From: Favolaschia claudopus
Lineage: Eukaryota > Basidiomycota > Agaricomycetes > Agaricales > Mycenaceae
Length of the DNA stretch: 64,000 nucleotides
Reading direction: 5' to 3'
Assembly: GCA_037176885.1 (NCBI GenBank)
Contig: JAWWNJ010000304.1
Coordinates: 1-64,000, forward strand
In this document: positions 56,330 to 64,000 of the stretch, in pieces
How the letters are laid out: the number at the start of each line of letters is the position of its first letter
How positions within the stretch are numbered: position 1 is the first letter of the stretch
Notes under the pieces: model-generated
Told to the model about the DNA's origin: nothing
Database searches by the model: none
The model's input: only the letters and a program-made list of their open reading frames with translations
Position numbers and translations under genes: made by a program

Positions 56330-57290
56330 TTCTCAAGGAGGTTTTGCACCGAATAGTAGCCTTCGTTCAACCCATTTCGACTCCGATCCTTCGTCTTGGA
56401 TGGATAACATACATCGTCCCCGAGCCGTGTGTCGCATTTGGAGGGAAGTTGTCCTTACAGATCCAACCTTTTTTTCTAAAATCTTCCTCCACAGCAAGAA
56501 GCGGCCGGAGTGTATTCGAGACTGGCTCAATTGCTCAGGCGTGACAGATCTCACCATGTTGTTCGTACTTGGTTGCGACGGAGAGGACGCGATGGAAGAT
56601 TACGTGGCAATGCAGGATCTTTGGAACATCCCTCCCCTGCATGCATCGGTGCCAGAAAATTTAGTACCACGCGCACACTCCTATGGGCACCAAACTTCTC
56701 TCCGGCATGCTCGACAAACTCGACGCAGGAATAGTACCTGTATTGCATCTCGTTGCAGAGGACGACCTCACCATTCATATCCCCCAAATCTTCGTCTCCG
56801 CGCCTACTCGCGTGCAACGTATCGTCGCGGAACGTTGTGCGTTAGGCATTCTACCGCCCTCTTTGACGTCGTTGGAGTTAAGCAATCCCTCAACCATGGT
56901 TCGAAGGCCGCGAAGCTCGAACTCACCATGACCTCCGTCTGCTTGCGCTGTACGCGCAGCTTGTTCGCCTCAATGCTTGAGCTCCGTTCGCTGCATATCA
57001 CCGACTCGAACGAGCATGTACAGGCCGTCATCGGTGCTCTGGTCCTGAGCTCGCCCTACATCTTTCGATCCATGCGACGCATGGAATTTGGCGATCAGTT
57101 GGACAAAGCACTGGTGGTGGGACTTTGCCGCGCTTCGGCTTCTCGATCGTCGTTGGTGGGGTTCGCATCACCTGCGAGCAACGTGGTGAAAGGACACGTC
57201 CACTTACAGCGCATTTGCATGCAGGATGGGGTCATTGTCGAGAAATATCAATGCGTAGTCCACGGAGGGACCTGGGACGACGAAAGGTAG
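56330..57290 (+). pseudogene. F-box/LRR-like gene with several frame breaks
   Basis: An F-box is split between frames: VLHRIVAFVQPIST near 56342 and SSWMDNIHRPRAVCRIWREVVL from about 56388. The body then uses one frame to about 56670 (PECIRDWLNCSGVTDLTMLF), another to about 56890 (LLSGMLDKLDAGIVPVLHL, LPPSLTSLELSNP) and returns to the first (AAKLELTMTSVCLR, MLELRSLHITDSN) to the TAG at 57290. No introns fit the switches, so at least three indels are implied, either real decay or assembly error. 57291-57920 holds nothing that I can support. Confidence 0.5.
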
Positions 57291-57920
57291 TGCGCTGATT
57301 GTTGCAATGCCACGAGAACTTCTTAGCCGTAAATCTGGCCTGACATTTTTTTGGCTCATCGGTCTTCCTTCGCATGCGCGTAGAGTCGAGCCGAGAACTC
57401 GGCGTATATAACAGTCGATACCTTCTTAGCCTGTACCTGTATATTCTCCAACACAGTTGCATGAACGTTCCCGATACTCCACTTCTGGGCTCTTAATGTT
57501 TGCCGACCTGTTGCGACTTCATTGCTGCGTCTCCTGAGGCGACGCTAACGACCTCCGAAACTCGGAGCAAAGAAATCATGTCTCCACCTAATAGATCGGG
57601 TCCCTGCACCTCGCCTCCTGTTCTGTTACTCGTATGAAGCTGGTAATACTCGCCTTGGATGCGGAGGGGCCGGTGCGGATACTTGCGCGGGGTCTCAAAT
57701 ACAGAACACGCTATTACCGTGTGTTCAGAGAGAGACGATGCTAGTGTTGAATCTACTTTTCGCTTTTATTCTAAAGTATTTACCTGGTTCGCAAACATCT
57801 TCTTATGTACGTGTTTCGCTTTGCGTACGCCAAAAACCTTTTTTTTTCTCAAGTACAGAAGAACTTTTGTCTATCAAATGCAGTACATTGCTCACGATTC
57901 AATTGGTTCAAAGCCTCGAG

Positions 57921-59609
57921 CTATACATGGCGTGGACTGGACCTGTTGCATATGACTTTGTATTGGTAGCCTCCGTACTCGAACCCGAGTTTCGCTACAA
58001 AATTTGCCTCTTCCCACTTCAAGTCCAATAGGATGACTAGCGTCATGTCTCCTTGTGGCACCTTGCCGAAGATAAATCTCTCCGCGACCCACACCTTGAG
58101 TACCGGGACGTCGAACCCGGTTTGAGATCTTATTTGCTTGCGCGAGTACACGTGGTGCACTTCCGTCTCTTTTAGCGGATAAGGGAACGCAGAGACGACC
58201 ACGCAGGTGCCGCCAGATATTGGCATGAAGCATAAACAATCGCTGGATGGGATCTCGTTGGGCTCAGGAGGCCGACAGAGCTCTTTCAGTTGGGCAAATG
58301 CGGCTTCTTCGTCTTCGTCCGGCTCGCGGTTGTTTCTTTGAAATGCGATACCTGTCAGTCTGTGTTTTTCGTTCATGCGGATTTGGAAGAGCACTTTTCT
58401 TGCCAGGGCGTTGTACACTGGGGTGCGTGGCTCTGTGCTTGATGCTATGATTCTCTGTATACGTGGGCATTCTTCGAGAATGCTCAGAAGCACCGAGTTC
58501 GTTAGTGGGTTGTTGGGTGCTATGAGTGTAGTCAATCGGTTTGGTGAACCTGCTAGCTTGGCTATCGTCTGAGTGTCCACAGGCACCACTCCGCCCAGCA
58601 CCTCCAGCCTTGTCAGGCTTGGTGCGAGTATGGGGGGCAGGTGTCGCAGCGTCCACAGCGTCAAGCGTTGAAGGGACGGCATCGATATGATCGGCAAAGA
58701 GGGGACGTCCGTTTTTATGTCCCATCTGAGTTGTGAGAGATTTGGGCACGATGTGAAGAAATGCGACCAATCCAGATTTTGTTGGTCGGACGCGATGTGG
58801 AGGTAGCGAAGGGCCGTCGAGGGAGCAACGGCGACGTCCGTCAGAATCGTACTTCGAAATAGCTGTACTTTGCTTGAGTACAGGTGCATGCGTTCATGGG
58901 TTTTCGGGCAGGGAATGTTGATTCTTTTGGCGACGTCTACGATATCCAGTATCGTCGCCCGTGCCAGGGCGTCTCCGGCCAACAGCGCTTCCACGCATAT
59001 GCTTTCGTTGGTGCAAGTCCCCGCACCTCGGACGAACAGTGAGCGCCAACGGTCCGATGTCGCAAGTAATGCGTTCCACGAGCGAGTGGCTGCGTCTAGC
59101 CTCGCAGGAAGCACCGCTAAGTTGAACGCGACATGTAACGCTTGTCCCATCGATTTTGAGATATGGTCATGAACCGAGAGTTCAGACGCGTCCAGCTTGT
59201 AGGGCCTCTTGCCGTTCTCTTCTTTGGTTTCGAGCATTATAAACGTCCATAGAACGGGTAGACCTTTCGCTATTGCCTCGAATTTCATGCAAATCTGTAG
59301 CAGTCTATCTCGCAGGAGGTCGTTTTCGTAGATATCTTCTTGAGTCTTCACAGGTCTAATAGCATCGGTGAATATAGCCGCGATAGTTTCATTTGAAACT
59401 TCAACAGAGTCAACTGCTATCGCACTTAATGTCGACTTTGTACTTACGCGCCAGAAATCCGGACTTGGTGTTGTTGACCTTACGAGGTCGAAGAGACACG
59501 GGTTGCGACATGTTGACCGCGCGACATTTTCGAAAGGATATAGGCGCCTGCGACTGCATGAGGGTTTAATGTGGGGCAGGGGCAACCTGAGTAAATCCAA
59601 AGTTCCCAT
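57921..59609 (-). CDS. Long single-exon LRR/F-box-like protein
   Basis: One uninterrupted frame of 562 residues. The N-terminal third has SWNALLATSDRWRSLFVRGAG, a weak F-box-like or solvent helix pattern; then LRR-like repeats (ALRYLHIASDQQNLDWSHF, LSQLRWDIKTDVPSLPIISM, LTRLEVLGGVVP, SVLLSILEECPRIQRII) and an acidic loop (NNREPDEDEEAAF). The C-terminal end is beta-rich (GTCVVVSAFPYPL, MTLVILLDLKWE). This matches the general layout of agaric F-box/LRR proteins, although a strict F-box motif is not clear. It is divergent from the two paralogues at 32112 and 60380. The start is the first ATG after a stop-rich stretch. A dispersed repeat lies just upstream (59631-59885). Confidence 0.7.
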   Translation of the reverse strand: MGTLDLLRLPLPHIKPSCSRRRLYPFENVARSTCRNPCLFDLVRSTTPSPDFWRVSTKSTLSAIAVDSVEVSNETIAAIFTDAIRPVKTQEDIYENDLLRDRLLQICMKFEAIAKGLPVLWTFIMLETKEENGKRPYKLDASELSVHDHISKSMGQALHVAFNLAVLPARLDAATRSWNALLATSDRWRSLFVRGAGTCTNESICVEALLAGDALARATILDIVDVAKRINIPCPKTHERMHLYSSKVQLFRSTILTDVAVAPSTALRYLHIASDQQNLDWSHFFTSCPNLSQLRWDIKTDVPSLPIISMPSLQRLTLWTLRHLPPILAPSLTRLEVLGGVVPVDTQTIAKLAGSPNRLTTLIAPNNPLTNSVLLSILEECPRIQRIIASSTEPRTPVYNALARKVLFQIRMNEKHRLTGIAFQRNNREPDEDEEAAFAQLKELCRPPEPNEIPSSDCLCFMPISGGTCVVVSAFPYPLKETEVHHVYSRKQIRSQTGFDVPVLKVWVAERFIFGKVPQGDMTLVILLDLKWEEANFVAKLGFEYGGYQYKVICNRSSPRHV

Positions 59610-59630
59610 ATTTCTGGCGGGCGATTAAGA

Positions 59631-59885
59631 GGATGTGGTTGCATCAAAGGAAGCCGGTCTCATACGCCAGAACCAAGTAATTTTGAGAGGCTAACTTCTT
59701 TGGTATCCTATTGTTTGTTTTTTTTTGGCGCTGGTACCCGATCCATGCTCGTCTCAGATTGAAATTGATTGTCCGAGTCTATTTTGTTGTATTGCTCTTC
59801 GCGGCCTATCGGTGAACACTTCCTCGGTTCTTGTTACACTTTGATACAGTTTTTGCACTCGTGGCGCTCTTGAAGGAATTACTTC
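59631..59885. repeat. Dispersed repeat copy A (about 255 bp)
   Basis: The sequence resembles 62767-63035 in the same orientation by eye. Shared words include GAGGATGTG, CAAAGGAAGCCG, TTTTGAGAGG, TCCTATTGTTTG, ACCTTTG/CGACC and TTTGCACTC, with many substitutions and small indels. Copy A abuts the 5' end of the 57921-59609 gene. No coding frame is shared. Confidence 0.65.
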
Positions 59886-60379
59886 CGTTACCAGAAAGGA
59901 GCGACGACATGAAGCTAAGGTGCTCTGCGGAAGTCTAGACGAGAAAGGAATTAGCACTGCCGCGATTCACCGGCCCGGAAACGCGAATCGCCAAAAATAA
60001 GATCAAGTATGACGCGGCAAGACAGGCCGCAGTGCTGTACCCCATTTAAAGTTCGTTGTCAATACCAACTCTTTCCTTATGGTCTGGACACAATACAATT
60101 CGTTTCTTGGCTTGCACCATTCATCTCCCACTTCGTGAAGGACCACCCTCCAACCACCCTCAACAACTATGTCTCAAGTTGTCTGCGAAAACATTAACGA
60201 AGTTAATAACACGCGAAACCTACCGTCAGTTCACACTAATTTTCCAAGTCAGCGACAAGTCACTTAGTTGACGCTGTTGTCAATAGTTCTTCTTTGCCAG
60301 ACGAAGACACGCAAGCCAGCTGGGACCTAGTCCGGTGCATTAAGCCTCACCCGATGATCAACTACTTTTACGGTTCCTA

Positions 60380-62167
60380 ATGCCTAATAGGCTTAAAATG
60401 GCCTCCCCTGAGTTCAGACAACAAGTCCCAGCACCTATCATAGAAAACCGCCCTCCACCATTCGAGTTCACCGATAGTCTCTCACGTCCATCTGCGCTCA
60501 TTGAGAGTCGCTCTTTCAAGCCCCTGTACCCGATACCAAGTCCGTCAAAAGACGAGTCGAACATCTACAACTGGATTCCAACGGGAGAAGCGTTGGTTCG
60601 GGAATACGAACACGAAGTCCAAGCGATAGAGACCGCGCTGGAACACGCCAAACTGAAGCTCGCACACGCCAGATACATTCTGGCAAAAACAGCGTTCATC
60701 CTACAGCCCATACACCGAGTTCCTTTGGAGCTATGGATAGAAATCTTTGAACTAGCTCACAACCGAGAAGGAGGATGGCCGGCGACATCGCTCGAGTCCC
60801 TCGCCACCGTTTGCCCCCATTGGAAGTGGATGCTGACGGAGACCAGTGCAGCCTCGCTTTGGAACCCTCTCGACATGCGGGCTACGAGTGGACCCATTAC
60901 CGAAAAACGCACGACACTGAAATACGTCGCGCAATCTAATATACTGGACGTAATTCTGTCCACCAAACAGGACCAGCTTGACTCCCAACTTCTGACAGAC
61001 GTGTTTTCTGGACGCCATATCAAGAACATTCGACGTCTAGCAATACACGATCTGTATTCCGCGACGGGATCCCTCGCACGAAAGATGTTTGGTCAATCTA
61101 CCTCAATTCCTGTCGTCCATGAGCTATATTTAGTCGGCGTGCCTTGGTCCACGCCGGAACAGCCGTCCTTCAGCACCCTACCCGCTTGGGCGACGAACTT
61201 GCTCCCCGAGCAGCTGCATCCAGAAATACACGTTAATATAGGGGTAACGGCTCTGACCTTGATACAGTGCTTCGAGCCTGAACGCACGCTTCATGTTCCT
61301 TGGTCTTCTTTGAAGGTATATACCGAGTTGAACACGGCTCGAGCCGGCGGTTTCCTTCCTGCAACTCATCTACGCCAGCTCAGTTCGGTCACGAAGCTGT
61401 CACTGGGAGGAGTTTTTCTGCCTGCTATTGCGGACAGCGGGCTCGTGGAGCTGGTCAACTTAATCGAGTTCGAGTACATTGTTCCCTGGAACTGGAGACC
61501 AGGGACTACGACATTTGAAGCGGTCAAGATCCCGAACCTCGAACGGCTGCGCCTACACGGCAGTCTGCGGCACACAGAGGTGTTGTCGGAAGCTAGCGAC
61601 CGCTTCCATCACGATCTATCGACCTTCCTACGACGCTGCACCTCGCTACGTGCGCTGGAGTTGACGCTCCAGGTTCCCTATAATACATCTGTGCTAATCA
61701 CCCATCTCCGATCATGTCCGTCGCTCACTGAGCTCGAAATCGGAGTATGTCCTACAGACGCGGTGAACAGTTCCCTGTTTCGCGAGTTGAGCGACACCAC
61801 GATACTCCCAAACCTCGAGTTCCTGAGGCTGGCCGAAGGCGGAAACCCGAGAACAGGTCCTAGCGTACTGGACGAAGAGAATTCAGCCAGAGAGGTTCTT
61901 CTCATGATGCAGTCGCGTTTTGAGAGTAAACTCCGATTTCTGGACTTCAAATCCAAGCGCGAAGAGAGGAGCAAGTGGCAGCGGTCTATACGAGAGTGGG
62001 AGTCTCATTGGATCTCAGCTTGGGACTCCCCCGTTCAACTTCCTTACGGATCTGACTGGAACCTCGCTCACGACGCGCGGCTGGCCGTGGAAGAGTACAA
62101 GGTCATGCACGAAACGAACGGGGTAGAGCGGGTAGGACTGTATAGCATAGCACCACTTACTTATTGA
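60380..62167 (+). CDS. F-box protein, paralogue of the gene at 32112
   Basis: Single uninterrupted frame of 595 residues. Layout as in the 32112 gene: coiled helix (WIPTGEALVREYEHEVQAIE), F-box (HRVPLELWIEIFELAHN, then ATVCPHWKWMLTETSAASLW), and LRR-like repeats (SVTKLSLGGVFLPAIA, TSLRALELTLQVPYNT, LRSCPSLTELEIGV), ending near FLDFKSKREERSKWQR. Roughly half the residues align with the 32112 paralogue by eye. Both copies are intact, so both may be used. Function: probable SCF substrate adaptor. Confidence 0.85.
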   Translation: MPNRLKMASPEFRQQVPAPIIENRPPPFEFTDSLSRPSALIESRSFKPLYPIPSPSKDESNIYNWIPTGEALVREYEHEVQAIETALEHAKLKLAHARYILAKTAFILQPIHRVPLELWIEIFELAHNREGGWPATSLESLATVCPHWKWMLTETSAASLWNPLDMRATSGPITEKRTTLKYVAQSNILDVILSTKQDQLDSQLLTDVFSGRHIKNIRRLAIHDLYSATGSLARKMFGQSTSIPVVHELYLVGVPWSTPEQPSFSTLPAWATNLLPEQLHPEIHVNIGVTALTLIQCFEPERTLHVPWSSLKVYTELNTARAGGFLPATHLRQLSSVTKLSLGGVFLPAIADSGLVELVNLIEFEYIVPWNWRPGTTTFEAVKIPNLERLRLHGSLRHTEVLSEASDRFHHDLSTFLRRCTSLRALELTLQVPYNTSVLITHLRSCPSLTELEIGVCPTDAVNSSLFRELSDTTILPNLEFLRLAEGGNPRTGPSVLDEENSAREVLLMMQSRFESKLRFLDFKSKREERSKWQRSIREWESHWISAWDSPVQLPYGSDWNLAHDARLAVEEYKVMHETNGVERVGLYSIAPLTY

Positions 62168-62766
62168 ACATACCTACCAGTGTCCGTATCAAAGCAGATC
62201 GCAGGAAGCTACTCATTTAGACTACGTACAAATCAAATGGACGTGCAAATCAAATGGACGCGTTAACACGAATTGAGGCCAACACTGAGGAGATGCGGAG
62301 ATATACAGTACCTATCCGCAAAAACCGTCCACGGACTGAGAATACACACCGGCTGGCAGAGCGAAGTCAGAAACTCTACCACGCCACCATCAAGACGATA
62401 GTAGGCTGAAAAGACGTCCAAACGGAGTCAAATTCGCAGCAATCGACCCCAAAGGACCAGCGTCGACGAACAAATGAAGGGCCGATTTTTTAAGAACGAG
62501 ACAACCACAAATCCAGCACGGACAGAGTGCGACAGTCCCTAACAAGGACGCCAATCTAAAAGCGAGCGTGCCCGCAAACCACATGATATCAGAGCACGAC
62601 AAAAGGCAAATCGATCCGCGAGGAAGCTTAAAGAAAAAGGCTCTTCATTGTACGTGCCGCAGGCAAAGAAGAGGATATTGTCCACAAGCTCGATAGGCAG
62701 CACGACCAGCGAAGAGCTCTGGATTGGGCGACAAACCTGCTGGGCAAGGGATCAACACAGGACTGA
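62168..62766. other. Gene-free stretch
   Basis: Contains the direct repeat CAAATCAAATGGACG near 62230-62250 and no supported gene. 63036-63181 and 63266-63488 likewise hold no supported gene. Confidence 0.4.
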
Positions 62767-63035
62767 GAGGATGTGCTTGAATCAAAGGAAGCCGCTCTCA
62801 AATGCTGATGGTGAAGACACAGAAGCCCGAACCGGAAAATTTTGAGAGGACGACTTTTTTGCTGTCCTATTGTTTGCGTAGCTGCCCGAAGTCCGAACCT
62901 TGCTCGACCCAGATTGAGATCGGTTGTCTTTTGTCTTGCGGTATTGTCCTTCGCGACCTAACCGCCCATACTTCAGGGGCTTTCATTACAGTTTCATACG
63001 ATTTTGCACTCCATGTCCCGCTTGAAGTAATATTA
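62767..63035. repeat. Dispersed repeat copy B (about 270 bp)
   Basis: Direct-orientation partner of 59631-59885. It is slightly longer, with an insertion near 62810-62835. The two copies flank the F-box gene at 60380. Confidence 0.65.
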
Positions 63036-63181
63036 CTTGGGGGTTAAGAAAGAGATGGATCGGCGATGTCCGGGAGTGATCGAGAACAGCACAGCCTCCT
63101 GTTTGACAGAAGCTGTCAGCAAATTGCCCAAAAAAGAAAGGCCGAGATGACCGACCAAAAGAAAGGGGACAGAACAGGAAT

Positions 63182-63265
63182 TGGCCTACGCCGGAGTCGA
63201 ACCGGGGACTGCCTGCATCGCACCTGCCAGACAATATGGGAACCCATACCGTTCACCCATAGACC
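63182..63265 (-). other. tRNA-like sequence, probably a pseudo-tRNA
   Basis: On the minus strand, 84 nt start GGTCTAT and end GTAGGCCA. The two ends can pair over seven positions with two G-U pairs. A B-box (GGTTCGACTCC) sits in a T-arm with four of five pairs. A weak A-box (TGGGTGAACGG) is present. The D-arm and anticodon arm do not fold normally; instead there is a strong TATGGG/CCCATA hairpin. No anticodon can be assigned. It may be a tRNA pseudogene or a tRNA-derived SINE head. Confidence 0.35.
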
Positions 63266-63488
63266 TTTGATGGGCTCAAGGTATTAAATTCACTACACTA
63301 CTATGCTGTTCGTCCATATACAGTAGTTCTTAGAAATTCATCGAAGTCCAATTATATTGATAAATATAACAAATATGTAGTTACTGGGCCAACGTCGACA
63401 AAAAGCAAAGCAAAACTCGGATTTACAACCTCCATGTGCGCGAAAAAAACCGCCGTTGAAGCCAACGCTCGCGGGCCGTAAGCGAGAT

Positions 63489-64000
63489 ATGACCATAACC
63501 ATAGATCTTGGCCCTTGCAACGCGACGCCGAAAAACAAGTCGATGGAGAGCGTGAAAAGCGCACCACTGCAGCGCTTTCTGCAGATGATAGACGAGGTGT
63601 CGATGCCTTTTGCTAATCGCATATCGAGCATGACCGTGGAGAACGAGACAGAAGAAGAGGTAAAGATGGTAACAGACCTGATGGCGCAGTACAGCTGGCC
63701 GCGCCTCCAAAAGCTGGCACTGAAGCCATCCAGGTACGACCGCTCGCCACGGAGGGCGTTCGCTTTGCCGCACAACCATCAAATAAGCGACTTTCACCTC
63801 AACATCGCTTCACCGCGACAATCCCCTCTCTCCATCTTCCCTTCCGTTCACGCCCTCACCCTGCGAGAAAGCCACAATGGCGAATGGAACGCGTTCGACG
63901 ACATAATGCGAGCATTGATCCAAATTCGTCCCTTGAGGCTCGACAAGATCAAGACCACGAAGCCGCACCCCAACCGCTCCGTGAAAATGGCGGACACGCT
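63489..64000 (+). CDS. Partial unknown protein running off the window end
   Basis: From the ATG at 63489 the frame is open to the last base, at least 170 residues. It reads as a helical, LRR-like protein (LQRFLQMIDEVSMPFANRI, DLMAQYSWPRLQKLALKP, FPSVHALTLRESHNG, FDDIMRALIQIRPLRLDKI), similar in style to the C-terminal parts of the F-box genes here. The frame is also open upstream to about 63420, so the true start could be earlier or on an earlier exon. The 3' end is outside the window. Confidence 0.55.
   Translation, partial: MTITIDLGPCNATPKNKSMESVKSAPLQRFLQMIDEVSMPFANRISSMTVENETEEEVKMVTDLMAQYSWPRLQKLALKPSRYDRSPRRAFALPHNHQISDFHLNIASPRQSPLSIFPSVHALTLRESHNGEWNAFDDIMRALIQIRPLRLDKIKTTKPHPNRSVKMADT

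Noticed and set aside
56057..56356. Plus-strand 99-residue frame before the F-box pseudogene
   Set aside because: Looks mildly protein-like but cannot be joined to either neighbour and has no family.

Overview
The window looks like nuclear DNA of a mushroom-forming basidiomycete (Agaricomycetes). The evidence is short GT-AG introns of about 45-60 bp, a KDZ-family DNA transposase with a CxC2 cysteine cluster, many fast-evolving F-box proteins, and NLR relics with the MLKL/HeLo-like N-terminus seen in agaric fungi. A Mycena-like genus is my guess from the F-box families; the sequence does not prove it. No rRNA, CRISPR array or bacterial-type operon was seen. Gene models come from reading frames, splice sites and phase only.

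Layout. 1-553: end of an hAT-like non-autonomous element full of CCGTA/TACGG words. 1.7-10 kb: five plus-strand genes that all splice cleanly: a basic coiled-coil protein, a small unknown protein, an F-box-like protein, a WG-repeat protein and, 121 bp after it, an intact six-exon KDZ transposase. This could be one KDZ element with cargo. 10-23 kb: a graveyard with a 40-bp tandem repeat, two diverged tandem F-box copies each broken by its own frameshift, a large NB-ARC/TPR NLR pseudogene with at least four single-base lesions, a second NLR relic and a possible third. 23-29 kb: a frameshifted homeodomain-like/RGG gene, a small RNase H1 N-terminal-like (viroplasmin) gene and a basic unknown gene. 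29-32 kb: unassigned DNA and two minisatellites.

32-64 kb: a dense, mostly intact block of lineage-specific genes on both strands. It holds two paralogous F-box genes 28 kb apart, a 16-exon Ser/Gly-rich protein, a RING protein with a C14 tract at its frame switch, an F-box-like gene with one in-frame stop, a paralogous pair sharing a Cys/Trp-rich C-terminus, a DEDDy 3'-5' exonuclease, a triple zinc-knuckle protein and several small unknown genes. Unusually short introns (26, 34 and 35 nt, each phase-consistent) recur here.

Working together: F-box and RING proteins suggest ubiquitin-ligase substrate adaptors, and the NLR relics suggest past allorecognition or immunity loci. The KDZ transposase next to a WG-repeat (possible Argonaute-hook) protein is the best candidate for an undescribed system. 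Several lesions lie in homopolymers, so sequencing error must be excluded before calling those genes dead.
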